Source of the DNA: Anisakis pegreffii
Lineage: Eukaryota > Nematoda > Chromadorea > Rhabditida > Anisakidae
Length of the DNA stretch: 64,000 nt
Reading direction: 5' to 3'
Assembly (NCBI GenBank): GCA_035041965.1
Contig: JAPYMA010000147.1
Span: forward strand, 1 to 64,000
Shown here: in pieces, positions 26,201 through 41,200 of the stretch
How the letters are laid out: each line of letters opens with the position of its first letter
How positions within the stretch are numbered: position 1 is the stretch's first letter
The notes under the pieces: generated by a model
Told to the model about the DNA's origin: nothing
Database searches by the model: none
The model's input: the letters and a program-made list of their open reading frames with translations, nothing else
Made by a program: the position numbers and the translations under genes

Positions 26201-29200
26201 ACGAATGTTAATCCACTCACTTCTTTGATAATAGCAATCGCTCTAATATTAGTGTTTGGTTATATAATCTGATAGTAAGATCTAAAGAATATTAGTATTT
26301 GGATGTGGATTTGGTAGGGGAATGTTGAAAGAATATTTGGGTGATGAGTTCGATTCATTTGGTTGGTGGAGAAGTGAATGATTCACAATAACATCATCAA
26401 TAGGGCATTCCGTATTGTTTGCAAAAGGAATTACAAATCAAATAAAAATTCTGTTTGTCAAAAATACGCAAACACGTTTTCGCGTATTCAGGAATTACGT
26501 GACGAGATTGGCGATGCTCCAAGCACTACAACATCTCAAGAAACAGCTAAGGTAAGCAGTGATTATCGATTCACATCGATAGACCATTTCAAGTAGTTCA
26601 AATCAATTTTACTAAATACTGTCCAATAGCCGAAACTGAATTTAGTCTCAAAATTCTTTCAGTCTAAGCGATAATTTTACTTTCTGTAATGGTTAAGCAT
26701 TGATTTCGCGAGTTACGTTCACAGTAGTAATTGAATAGATTAATTCCGATGAACTTTCACGATAACTGATTGAGATAAATAGAACGACATAAAATGAAAG
26801 GTTTGTGTAAGCAAAATAAGTGAGATCTAGAGCAACAGTGCTAGTGGCTAATGTTGCTGATCGATTAACAGTTGTTTCGGGCGTATTTCACGGGCTGGTG
26901 ACCCATTGATGCATCTCCTTTCATCTGATCTCCTCTAGCTATTGATTACTGTTTTGTCTATCAAATCCATTAAGGAATCTTCATGAGGTGTTTGATATCT
27001 GTGAATTTCATCAATTTTAGCGCATTTTCCCGTCAAAAGCGCTCATGTATTGCGCATTGTAGTTGCTTCTTACGTTTTCTTCTAGAATCACTTCGAAAGA
27101 AAGAGCACTGACTCGATCGATCGTCGTGAAGCTTCCAATTGGGCATTCATGTCGATCTGCTTTTTGAATTTCTTATGCTTTTCCTTATTGTGTTTCTCAT
27201 CGAAGCGTCGTGTTTTATATCGAAATAAAGGAGATATTCTTATGTTTACGTGCTGTCGATATTACTGAGTCCTCACAATTGAGAAAATCAAACTATATCT
27301 CATTATTTACAATGCACTTGCTTATTGTTGGCGTGTCATCAATGTTTCCAATAAGGCTGGATTCAGAAACTTTCTTGGTCCTCTTTCAACTGAATTCCAT
27401 TCCGAAAGTCTGTTTTCGTGTCGAGTGTGAACTTTTGATCTTTTCAGATGGCGTTATCTGTTCCACCTCCTCCACCACCAATGCCGAACTCGAATCCTGT
27501 CTTCAATGGCAATTGGAGGATTAAAAGTGAGTCGCAAAATACGGGTATTGCGCAGAGTTCCATTGAGATACCCGAACGACAAAGCGTTGCGTCGCTACGT
27601 GAACAACTCGCGAATAAACTCGAAGTAAAGGCACCGAATGGCACTAAAGCGATTGTGCACAGTGCTCGTGAACGTCAACAACGTCCCTGTGTAACGCCTG
27701 TATCATTCGATCGTATTCCAAAATCCCTGGATTTTGGACGTTTGAATTCAACCGGCGATACCACAGCACAACTGAACGGCAACTCACCATTATATATGAG
27801 CCAGAATGGCCGCATTTCAGTGCAAGGCAGTCGTATACCAGTAGCGGATTCCGCGCCATCATCAGAATACGTTAAGCCAATAGTTCATGAACCAGCCCAA
27901 CGTCACCTTTCATGCATAACACCACTGCCCTTCTCAAAATCTCTCCTACACCAGAGTGCCACCTCTCAAGAATTGTCACCGGTCATCTACACACCTGCAT
28001 CAGAGCAATCCTTCACATCCGATTACCATAGCAACTATGAGGGTACTCCATTGCACGAAACCTCGAATAATGGCATATTTCATTTGGGACACACTGAATC
28101 TAACTACGCAAAATCATCCCTACCAAATGAACATGAACTGAGCATGAACGAGTCAAATCTAGGAAATAGCAAGGAAGCGCATACAGATTCAGCGATCGAC
28201 TTAACAATGCCTTCGCCTCTGTCCACTAAACAGGCTTCGTTAAACGGTGATCAATCGGAGAAATTGTCTAACGAATGTGCAAAAGTTGATGACTACTCTG
28301 ATATAGCCTCACCATCCAGTGTTCTATCAATCGGTTCATCGAGCACTCATCCGCATCCGCAACCAGAAATGCCAGCCTTCTCCACTCCATACTATCGAGA
28401 GTCTGAGCGATCCACGAAGCAACAACACGAAGAGTCCTCATCAAAAGTGACATCAGCAGATGAACGTCAGTCAAAAACTAGTCCCGCCTCTCGTCGCAAC
28501 GATCAGCAACTCAACGATGGCCTTTTTAGCAGCAGTGCTAGAGAAGATGTAGCAGTGCCGTCGTTATCCACATCGCAATATGCGCTCGACTCAAAATTGA
28601 TGCAGTATTCTGATGACAACACTAGCAGTCAAAATAAGCAATTCGAAACGTCAACCGTAATGAACCATACCTCACCCCAACGTCACTACCATCAAAAACA
28701 ATACCACCAAGTACCGTCTGCAAAAGATGTGAATCAGTTAAGTGAACAACTCAAACAGTCATCATCAGATAATTCTTACTGGTATAAGAAAATGTTCCAG
28801 CGAATGCATAAAATTGAAAGTCAACAAGGTTTGTGCGCTTTTCAATATTTTCAATCGCTATCGATTGTGTGATTAATTCTCATCGATTTAGTTCGATCGA
28901 ATTCGTTTTATTTGTGTATGTGTTTGTGTCGCTTTGCTATCGTATGAATCATCGAAATCATTCTCGGATTTTAAACATACTTCCCTAGAAACTCAGAGAA
29001 ACAAACAACAGTGTGCAAGAATGTCTGACAGAAACTTCATGATGAAACAAACGAAGTTCTAGAACGCCTTATACTTTTTCCAAATTTTATTACTGAATTC
29101 AATCGCTCCTGGCAATAATCTGCTTGCACTGAGTACTGCTCTTAGTTCTTTTATTTCAACTCGCAAACTATGACTGTTATCCGCTTGAAATCCGTTACCG

Positions 29201-32200
29201 TTAGACGTTGAATGCACTTAATAATATTCATCAAATTCTATATTTGCATTCTGTTCTTATCGATTCTGCATTTTATGACTTTATGCACCGCAGGCAAAAT
29301 TTCAAATCCTAACAAACGATTTTTGCTCATAACATAAGATCATTCTCATAATTAAGGGCATTACATGCTTGTAATTATTATCTGCAATTACTCAGTTTAT
29401 TCTCCTGTATTTCATTCCATCCATTAGAAATATTGAACTATTTTTCGTCGTCATAATTGATTAATAAAAAGCATGTCATTTGAAATATGGTTGCTTTCAT
29501 GTGAAATTAGAAACGAGATGCAAGTATTGGAATGTTTGCACTCGTTCAATATTTGAGTAAGATTCTTCTATTTCACTAATCATCCGAGAAATGTTGAGTG
29601 TTTTGTCTTGAACGTCATCGTAGAGAATGCGAATGTTTATTTCGCGACTGAGATGACTTTCGAGTGACTTATTTTTCTGTCCAAAAATCTGCTCACATCA
29701 GCATCCAAAAGATTTGTTTTTTGAGCTTTGAATGCAATAAAATATCGAAGTGGAAATGAAATGTTCACAAAAGAATTAATGGAGGTAAAATGTGTTTTTG
29801 TTTGCATTGAAGAGAGTGTTCCAGTGATAGGCTGCTCATTGATTTCGTTATAAAATTGTATCAAATGAGAAGTATAATCAGCTTCATGATGATTGCCAAC
29901 AATGCAAAAACGCTAACAGCAACTATGAATGCCATTCAAACATTTCAGACAATTTCGTCGTCATTCTGTTTCACACAAATGAATGAAAAATCTTCATGCT
30001 TAAAATTTTTTCGACTTCCTGATTCGCATGGACACATCAATCTATCGATATTTATTAGTTTTGACGAGAAGGTTTAGCTTTTCGAATTGATGCCATATGC
30101 CATCATAGTTATCCATATAAATACGTAAGTGGTATGGATTTGAACGTGCGTTTCATCCGTTCTGCGCATATTCAGTGACGAAGTTTGACTTTTCCACTCT
30201 ATTCGAGTATCGCTTTGGACTAGTGCTGAGTGAGTTAGATTCTTTAGGCGCATTGTGAAAAGTGGGATTAACATCAATGGTAGGAAAGCATTTCCAACTC
30301 ATTCTTAACTGCTGAATGAATACATTATGCTAATTATTTGTTATTGGTTGATGCTGATTGTAAGGAGTGTATAAATATTCTCGTATCTGGCGTTCTGTGC
30401 TTAAAGATTCGAATCAACGATCGTTATTTCTGGTTTCTCAGCGATGCGCCGCCAATGGCTTTACGAGATAATATAAACGAACAAACAACACGTTGTTCTG
30501 ATCTATTCATCCCGATTGTGTTTGTATTGAGATGTTAGTTGGATCGTTACTTCATCGCAAGTGCGCGCACACCATAACAGATGTAGTAGTTATTTATTTA
30601 TTCGTTAAGCTTATAGAACTGAGAGTGTATTCCTTCTAATATCGCAATCATTTTATGAGCCGTTAGCCGTGTTCACTTTCTTTTAATCGCTAGTACGGGA
30701 GTAAGACTCTTTAAAGCGGCTGTTTTCAATTTACGAACACTGAAACATTCCGACTATTTTGCAAAGATCTAAGGCAAGATGTTGCGATCAATTTGTGTGG
30801 TGCACTAATGGAATGTAAAAATGCAAACAAATCTTTTTTTTGAACGATATCACAACACTGCAATTGAGTTTTTCTCCGAATTCAATGCTTTCGTCATTAT
30901 TTAATATTGGCGAACTTCTTTCATTACAGAATAAAATCCATCAAATTCAAAAATAATATCGGACATATATTATATGAAAATACGTCCTCATATCGCGGCT
31001 GTTTCTGCATTCAATATTGCTATTCGTTGTAGCGATAATGATAAGCGTAACATTCAATTCTGGACGCAGTTTCTGCTGTTTAACACGAGTAACAATTCAA
31101 TCGTTCTCGGAAGTATTTGAGTTTAATTTGATTTGCGTTCAGCAAGCACAACGCAATAATCATTACTTTCTCAATGCTGCTCTAACCATTCACTCAAGTA
31201 TCTCACTATCATAGGCGTTCCAGAAAAATGAAAGACTTCAAGTACAAATACAATATTTAGTATAAGCCGCTTTTCAAATGTGTGTTCTTCAAGTTTGCAC
31301 TAAATTCATTATCGTCTCGAGTCTCTCGAAACAGTTGAATGAAACTGAATAGGACAGCAAAAAATAAATAAATATGTGAAAACTGAACCATAAACATTCA
31401 TTTAACCAGTTTACTCTGAATGAGGTTTGCATATCGCAGTGCGCTAATTGTAACTTACTAATACCCTCTTATGACAAGTGCATTTAAGCTCTCTCGCACA
31501 ATCAGTCAGTTAGACGCTTGTAACTGAAAATTTTGATCAACACGAGAACGGGACGATAAATGGGTTTTTGAGTTTTTGTTGAAATCAAATGAAACCGAAA
31601 AAAAAAGTTTTTGTTGAAATCATATGAAATATTGGAATCAATTGTGTGGTATCGGATTTTCCATTCATGATGCTTTGAAACTGAATTCAGTTCGCCTACA
31701 GTTTACTCCTTCCAGTACAAGCTTTTAGATGCGAACTATGAGATCGCTTATTTATGTCTCTTTCATAACAGCTTTTTAGATAATGAACGGAAATTTCAAG
31801 GGTTTCGATTCACTAGCAGTAGTATTATTCATTCAAGGACGGATGTGAGCAGACTTGAGATCTAGTGTCTAATGTACTCATGAGATGCTTGCTTCCGACA
31901 GAAATGCTTATGATTGATTGATGTCTTTCAAATTCTTGTGAATTCACTAACAAACGATACTTTTAACGATGACGATGATGATAATGCATGATGATGATCA
32001 TCGTTCCGTTTGATTTATGAATGCAAACAATGCAAAAAAGAACGAACTGAACCAGCAGCATTGATTTTGAATAGAACATTTTAGCAAATAACGTTAACAA
32101 TACATTCATTTGATGAAATAAATATTCCGTACAGCACGGTGGTTTCGTTGAAGCACAGGAATATAATACGTTTTGTTTGTGCTGAATGTTAGTAGAAGTG

Positions 32201-35200
32201 ATTGCTTTGACGGAGACGATCTGAAACACAAATTCATATGATATTTGTGATTGTTCGTGTCATATTTGTCGAATAAAAGGAAGGGAGGGACACTGCAATA
32301 CGCTGTTCGATTACAGCGAATGAATTTGCGTTTGAACAACGCATAAAATTTGAATGATGACTATCTTTTGAAATGAAGCGAGACCAAGCCAGATTAGCCA
32401 CGTCTTCTATACGGCAATTCGAGTGCAGTTTACACTTGCTGCAAGTTCGCATTTGAAATGACCCGTAGCATGGTTTTGTGTAAATATAGTAAGAGAAATA
32501 ATCACGATATGGTGGAAGCTTTGCTGAATTGTCATATAATAATAAGAATAAAATGGACACTGATAATAACAATATTAAGAAACAATAGCAGTAGCAATCA
32601 AATTTCTTGGCCGAAGATGAAACAGTTATGGTTTTATAGATTGTTTTTTTTTCAAGCCAATACTCAAGACTTCTGATTTTGATTCATTAAGCTAACAGAA
32701 AGCGATTTCGAAATTGTAAACGATCTCAAATTAGTTGTTTCACTTTTGCTATTTTCAAATAGCATAGCGATTTCTTTGGGAGTTTTTTTGATTGACTGGT
32801 GTTTAAGTGCATGACTATAGATTTCCGTGGCTGCCTTATTTTTCAAGCAATAGACTAGTTGAATTAGTTTCATTTCTCGGATTTACATACGCATTTCAAT
32901 GAGTTCATTTTCAGTTATTTATAGCAGTTTTTTCTTGTTTTTTTTCGTTTCACGACATCCGAATGATCAATTTTAGGCGTTTGACAATAGTAATAGCTGA
33001 ACAGAGGCAGTCAAGCATTAATCAGAGATATATAATGAAAGGAATTCGAACAATTGATTTTTGGAAAAAAAAGATGAATATCTCGTCGGTAAAATTTTTA
33101 GCACGGGATATTATATGAAGAATCAATAAGTGTTTGTAATGTTTCTTCTTCATATGCATCCATCCATATGCATATTTGCTGGATATTGAAGCATCGCATG
33201 CATCTATAGCCATATTTATTTGCGTAATGCATGAACGCATAATATCTATTTACAATATATCTCTACACACTTGTCTATCAGTGAGTCCATGTGTAGTGTG
33301 TACAGATGTCACCCGTTTCTGAATGAATTGTGATACATATTGCATATAAAACGAATTCAGGATTATTCCTTTTAAGTCAGTCAGTTGGCCATTCATTATC
33401 GTTGAAAAGACGAGGACTAGCGGTTTTTGTTCGCATCGCATCAATTTAACGAAGCTCTTCGTTGCGCTGTTGAATTTTGAACTTTTTCGGATATTTTTCG
33501 ATGATAAACATCTTTTCTGAGTGAAATTTGAAGCTTGACCGAAGAACTCATCTCTTTCTGTCAGTTAGTTTATGTTTAAAGGATTTAGAAGCTTATCTTA
33601 TGATTAGCAGAAGCTCATCTTCCATTATTGTTTATCTTTCATAAATTCATCAATGTTCACAATAGATATTGCGACTTGTGTGTGCACACAACCCACTGTT
33701 ATATGTAAAGCATCAAACTATTACTCGTTGCGATCACCGACTGAATCACTGTATTTGTGTCCCTGAAAATTCACGTTATCCAACGGGCCGTCACTGAATT
33801 GGATGGTTCAGTGATGTTTATCATTTAGCGGTTTATGTTAATGTTTGCTCTGAAGATGTCCTTAATCAAAAATTACACGCTTTTGAAGTATTCATGCGGT
33901 AACAAGTAAGCAAACCGTTCGCACGAGAATTCATTGAGCTATCGAAAGAATCGCTTAGCTTTACAGAGAAATTTATGTGAGTTGCAAAAGCGAAGGTCAA
34001 TTGCACCTTCAGATTCAAATTTTTAATATATCAATTTCAGACCAGTCCATACTGAAGTACCGAACTGCTCGAGATTTAACATCACCAGTTCCATCACATC
34101 ATACCAGTCGTAGGTTTTTACAAGAATATGTTCATTTTAATCGTCTCATTAACATTTCTACCATCCTAAAGCGGGAACTTTTAAAATGAAGATTTGCATC
34201 GAAAAAAAACTTAAATTGAAGCAAGAACGTACGTCGGAAATGAAGTAAGCATAGAAATATGCAATGAAAAAATGCCTTTCACGAATGTAAGGCATATTTC
34301 TCATTAATAATCTGTGTTAATCTTGACATGCTTTAAGTAAATAAATCTAAGCAGATATACTGGAAAATAATGAACTTTTTTTGTGTTCAGGTGCGTGGAC
34401 ACCAACAGCGACCCTGGAATCACGTTTCGATTACGAATGCTTGCCGCCACGACGGTGCAAAAGTGTTGGACGTTATGTGGATTCTGGACACCGTGACAGC
34501 CCGTCCGAGGATACCGAAAAGGATATTGTTGAGCGATGGCGACGAGAACGCGCTCAACTTTCAGCCAGAACAACCCAGGCTGAGTCCACGGCGGCACGAA
34601 GTCCGTCACTTCATCTGACCTCGTCTTCTTTAGCCACACAACAACACCAGTCGAACTCTCCTTCTCGTCCTGCCAGTCGAGCCGCAAATGCCTCTTCCCA
34701 TACGAATGGTGTGTCAAGTTGTGGTGCTTCACCAACTTGCACTACAGCAACTAATCATAATCGTCCTAATGACTCTAACTCTAATCCCACTAATAACAAC
34801 AATAAGCCTAACCAATTCGCTTTTCAACGTTCTCGTGTAACACACTTCCACTTACCATCGTATCGCTTCCAAGATCAGGATCAACGTCCAATCCCATCGT
34901 TAACATCGAACTGTTGGCGTTGTGGTCGTTTGAAGCGTCAACTGTCGTGGCGTGAAATCGAATTTTTATACGGTTGTTTGGGCAAGAAGGGTATTCATCA
35001 GGAGTCGTTCAATGAGAATCTCAATGGACGTATCAAGAACGCACACATCGGTGATCGACTGGAAGACGCTTGCAAACAGTTTGATTGCTTATTAGAGTCT
35101 TTAGACGTAAGACGACGTCGTTCGTCATATTCCGCTGCTCAGTCGTATGGCCGTAAGCAGTCACTATCGCCACCATGCAAACATCATCAATCACAATCAG

Positions 35201-38200
35201 ATGCTCTTCCACTGACGATCGCACCCAAGCAATTATTTCGAGATTTTTCACTTTCAATTCTAACCGATTGTAAACCATCAACCAGCAAAGGTTCGCCTAT
35301 CGTGTGCCTTCAATAACTTGTTTTGTTTAAATCCTGTCACATACTAATTTGTCTCTTCACACCCAAATCAGACTCCATAGTGATGTTTGGGGTTTGATTG
35401 ATTGCTCGTATGCAGAGCAGAAATGATCTAATAGTAAGATATTCAAAATCGCATTGCCTTCTTCACAGCTCCTCGAGATTTTTTTCAGAATAACTCACAC
35501 TTCGTTGACTTCTCTCTTGCTGCTTTTTATTTGTACTTGTTCATTTTATGGGAGTGATTAAGAGCGCGACAAATTTTTGTTGTTCATTTTGAGAACACGC
35601 ACTGAGAACCTTTCAGCACTTCAACTTACAATCGCTAGCTTCTCAATCATTAGCTAGTGGCTTCAGAATCATTCACTTCTAACACATCCCTTTGGCGATC
35701 AGACGGTCCATCTCTATTTCAACGTTCTAATGTTCAAAAAAAAATCCTGTAAACAATCACCGTCTCCGTATAATTCCCATTAAAACATCTGCTTTATCCA
35801 ATGCTAATGGTAGTTTTTTATTCCTGAATCGTCGTATGTTTATTGGTGGTTGTCACGCTCACTAATCTCTGTTATTCTACTTTAAGCAATTTTTTTGCTT
35901 CTCCTCCAATCCACCACTTTGCAATTACAGTTTGATTTTTCACTGAGAACTAACAAAGAAGCAATTTGCACTGAGAGACTATGAGATGGAAACAAAGGGA
36001 TGCTGAAATTGGGTACAATCAATGAGCAATGAAAGTGGTAATTTGTCCGCTAAAAAACGCACACAAACCACATCCATCCATTTTTATGGACGTCATTAAA
36101 GCACATATGTAATGTTTGAATTCAGTAACAGAGCTGTCATCGATTACACGATTCCGTTACATCCAAAATCAAATCGTTTTGGTGGCCAAAACGTGAAATG
36201 ATGTCCATTCGCAGTTCATTTCTCATGCAATTACGAAGATTCATGGATTTTTCATTACAAAAATGGCCAACGTTCCACATTATCAAAATGATTTGAGCAT
36301 CAAAGAGACTGACACAAATCTATTTTTATTTACTGAGAAAACGTACATCTGCAATAAGGTTTCATATTGCTCTCGCAGTCAGAGATTGGACATTTGAAAA
36401 GCATCTGAAAAGTAGCGATTTCCTTTAGGCGATGAATAAAAATGACGATTGTTTTCTGTTTGATAAAACCTCAAGCGATAACTGCTAATATAATATGTGT
36501 GTGTGCAAATGTGTGTTGAATTATGCCAGACTTCCTCGTTAACACTGCTTCGAGTGTGAATTCAACATCAGTCCAGTGTGATTTTCCCTGATTTTTCTAC
36601 GCACTTCAATTATTTCTTCAATTACTACCTTTTCGATTCTCACAGAATATTTTTTTGTCGTAAATTAATTTATAGATATGATGTGATGATAGCCAATAGT
36701 ACTAAAAATCAATATGGCGTTGTGATTATTGAGTTGGCGCGGTATTTTTTTGGGGTACTTCTTCAGTACGAATTTTTTCGGATTTTCTCCATGCAACAAT
36801 TGGTTTATAGGGAACGAAAAGCTGAATTAGAAACAAATTCATTTGCAAATGGAGAAATATTCAATAATTCACATGAGATTTGTGCCATAGTGACGCATCA
36901 GGATCGATTCGATTTGTTTTACAGAAAATGGATCGCTAGGGAGAGATTTATACGAACTAAAGAAATCTGCCAAAGAAGAATTGCTGAATCGACAGCGAGT
37001 GGAGAAACTCAGTGAAGAACTGGAAGAACAGCGTAATCGGAGGCATGGCTATGTGTAAGTGATCTACCTTTTGTATTCTCTTCAAATGATGGAGCATTAA
37101 ACGGATGTAATTGAGATCTCCCTATGTGGATAAGCCAGATTCAATGAGTTCAGTTCCTATGATATAATGAGTTATTAGTTATTTCATTTACAATGTAATT
37201 TTGGGTCACGACCAACTGCTGGCCTTCTACCATTTATTGGACTTTACTGTTCAATTGTGGTTGTGTTCTCAGCACAGTGCCAACAATCCGTTTTCAGTCC
37301 GTCAGCCTCACCAGCCCTACAGAAGAATTTCGATCGCTTCGATGGTCTTCTCAATGAGTTCGGTCAGAGCGATCATCGACGAGCCACAACACCATCATTT
37401 GCTACGACACCTCATCAAGTTATAGCCACTTGTACAGCGCTGTATTCATTCAAAGCGCAGTCTGCGAGGTCAGTGTAAATCACGGTTGACAAAGATATTT
37501 GTCGGGATCGTCAACGATTCACACCGTTCTAATGTTCATTTCGTAATTATAAGTAAAATTTTTTCTTCGTAAAGCTCAATGAAGAGAGTTGCAATTTGGT
37601 AGTAGATCAATGTGGATGAGCACTTAAAACTTTCTCAGTCATTGAAGAAGAAAAAAACGCAAGATCTTATCCTTTTGAGTTCCGTGCAGCTCTATAAAGC
37701 ACATTCAGCAACCTTAAGGAATAAATGTTGTAGAGAATTATCGTTTAATCGTGGTGATGTTATCCGGGTGCATCGCGTTGTGGACGCAAATTGGTTGGAA
37801 GGTGAACGAAACGGTCAAGTGGGAATATTCCCATCATCGTATGTGCAGGTAGTTATGAACGACAAGCGTTCTGACCTCGCGATTCTATTTTTTACCATTT
37901 GTTGCAAATTTTGCCATCATAAACTGATAATTTGAGTTCGTGACCATCTCGCTAACATCTTCAAGAGATAGTAATTTCAGATGGATGAAGGGGTTGCCAC
38001 CGAACGCATGAAAATGATCGCCTTATATCCATTCTTTGGCAGGAATCGCAATGAACTATCCTTGAAAAAGGTCAGTGAATATTTGTAGTAGTCTATGCTC
38101 TTTAAGATAATCTATAGCAGTGGTTATCATACGGGGTGAAATTACCCATTATGGGTAATTTAGAGGTGTCAGGGGGTAAGGCAAGGGGTCGGGAAATTAC

Positions 38201-41200
38201 TATTTCGTATAAGTGTTATTTTATGGTAGAACGCCCTTCGTTCTTCAATTTTCTGAGTATCATTAGCTCATCCAGGTTTTCATATGTTTTAACAGGGTTT
38301 TCATTCTTTTCCTTGCTTTTGCAATCGCTCTCATAACTTTTATCACCAAAACTGTTTTCTTGTGCTATTTTCTAATTCATTTCACTCAGTCAGCAGTTTA
38401 TGTTGAATTCTGATTCTAATTCTCATTCATTCTATAATTGACCATTCGACTGTCGAACGTTGTTGAGCAATTGAATGCGACTGCAGTATTGTTGACTTCG
38501 GTTGTCAACACTCGTCGACGTATTCAGTAAATAGTATATGCTACTGAATGAGAAACTGATTCGAACTGTAAAGTGAAATGAGACGAAACGAATGAGAAAA
38601 ACTCATGAAGAGAACGGTATTCACATGCAATAGCTATAAGAGTGAATACAACATGTCTGAAAAGAATGAGAATCGTGTCATAGACAATAGCCTTTCATGC
38701 AGTCGTATTCGATTGCAGTACTGAAGAAGGTAACGATCTAAGTGAAGGCTAATCTTGAATGTGCTACTAAGGTTGAATTTAACGGTCATATGAGCATAAC
38801 ATGTGCGATTTCCGTTTTCAATGACGGGATTGGGGGGAGGGGTAACGGCAGCCTGCTAGATCATGAAAAGGGGTAACGGAGTACTTGAACGTGAGAACCA
38901 CTGATCTATAGCTTTTATTTTCACTTTACTCCACATAAAGGTTCAGGACGAAGAAAGACACTCAATTATTATGAATCATCAGAACGACATTCGAGTGTTT
39001 TGGGTGTTTTTCAAGCTCTTTACACGGGCATGACACTAGAAGGATTGAAATGCGATGAATCCCTCAAAAAAGAAACAAAATTACTGATAGAATTATGAAG
39101 TGGTGGCAGAATTGTCGTTTCAGCCCAAAACTGTGGCATGTTTCAGGGTGAAGTTGTGGAGTACAGGCGAACCATTGATGCAAACTGGATGGAAGGAGTG
39201 AACTGTCATGGTGAGATTGGAATATTCCCGAAAACGTACGTTCAGGAATTTAGTGAGTCAGATTTGAGGATAGCACCCACCTCAAATGTGGACGAATGTA
39301 TTCCGGATCGACCGAAAACACCAAAGATTATTACCTCGTCACACAGGTTCTTTCTTTTGTGTTTTTTTTTTCAAGCTTGAGTGAGGCTCTTGAGTCGGAG
39401 AGTCGGTTTCCAATATGTCTGAAAGTGTGGCATGTAGTACCGAAATTTCACTTATATCGATAAATTACAGTTAAACATAATTTTCATCCTCCATTACGCA
39501 CTGATCTTCGATTAACTGGAAGTGGCATTTTTAAATGCGTGCCACGAAATTGTGTTTGTTTGTGAAGGTGGCAGTGGTGTCCAATTTTTTTCATTACCTC
39601 AGTAATTGTTGTTGAGTTCTAAGGCTTGTTATGGGATGAGTGTTGATGCTGCAGCAGTTGCATGATAAATGAGCTTTGCAAAATAACAAAACAGCGTGCG
39701 CAATTAGTTATGCGAGCAATTTGATGCGTGTCCCCAACTCATATTATATGAATCGCTGAATTACGCAGATCTCTATAGAAATTTACCCTCAGAAACGTTC
39801 AATGAATAGCGGTTTTCATTCATCCATTCAATTTGCTCGACAATGGTCAAAATTTGCTTTCATAGATGCTCGCTCAAATAGATGCATGCAAAGCAACATA
39901 AACAGTTGATTCGCAGCCAATAGATTCGTGAAGAATCCTTTTCAAGAAGCTCTTGAGTAATTCTTCAGTGATGCAGTTCGTATTCATTTCAACACTGAAA
40001 TTAGTCGTGTTGACGATTGCGATATGAATCAAGCATTTTTCGGCACCACACTAAGTCTCTATCAGTGTGGCAAAACTAAATGTTTTGATGAAGTAGAAAT
40101 ATAGTGCACTCAAAAGTACAAGAAAAAATTGTGAGAAACAATCAGGAAGTAATTTTTCAAAGTGAAACAAAATGAAACGAACTGTTTCTTTTTCGATGGA
40201 CTTTGAGAAATTCGCAGACTGAAGAGAATTTGTTTCATTTTGTCGAAAAACGCACTGCATAGTGTCAAAACATGCGAAACATGTTTGTGAGAAATTTTGT
40301 CGAATTCGTTGCTGTCTAATCGAAATGTTTTTAAGCCTTTTTTTACACTGTCTAGACAAGTGGCATTGCAGTGAAATATGAATTTTATCGATTTGCTTTG
40401 AGATTTGAGAAATTTCAGATTTGAGATTTGAGAACAGTTTCTGTTGAGATGTTTGAAGGCGAATGCACTATTGAATGTGATTTGCGGGGTTGTTAGAGAG
40501 TGAGATAATGGGCGGAAATGAGGAACACAACGGTGTGAATAATATTTGCCGCATTCAATATTTCGAGAATAATTTGCCTCGGTCAAACGCATCAAGTGAT
40601 TTGTTGGTTTGGCTCGAGTGAATTCTCGATGTTCTTGCCTCATGAATTATTTTTCGGTGTCCAAAGCAGTTCAGCTTCATATTTCGACTATTAAAGACAT
40701 TTTATGATAGAAGATGTCTTCATTCATTCGTCAGTGACATTGGTGGATTGATAGCGAACAGGCAAACACCATTCGGTGGTACATCAATGCCAAATTCATT
40801 TTGCAGTTGACGATATTCGAGCAACAAGAAAATAAACGGTTACCAACGAGAAAATTGGGCAGTCTTTCTGCCCTAAAAAGACGAATGATTTCGAATCGAA
40901 AGTTTTCCGTCGATTCGACGAGACGAATCCCTCCTGACGCCATGCACATGCCGGCAGCAATAATTTATCGTCGCTAATGGATCTGTTGACGTTAGAAAGA
41001 AAGGCATTACTTCGCATCGAATTCGCGTGTGACTGGTGATAAATTCGTGGCCACATATGCCAGCATGTTCGGAAACGTTCCTTTGGGAGATCACTCTTTG
41101 AGTGTGCTTCCAACTTTTCATGAACAACGAGTGCTCCGTTCGATAAACGAACGCGAACATAGCACCGAATTGATTTCTCACGGGGATTCCAGTTTGATCG

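Noticed and set aside
40110..40643. Minus-strand ORF of 177 codons
   Set aside because: AT-rich, Lys/Phe/Ser-dominated, no domain, no splice sites and no signal peptide; it lies in a sorb-1 intron and is probably chance.
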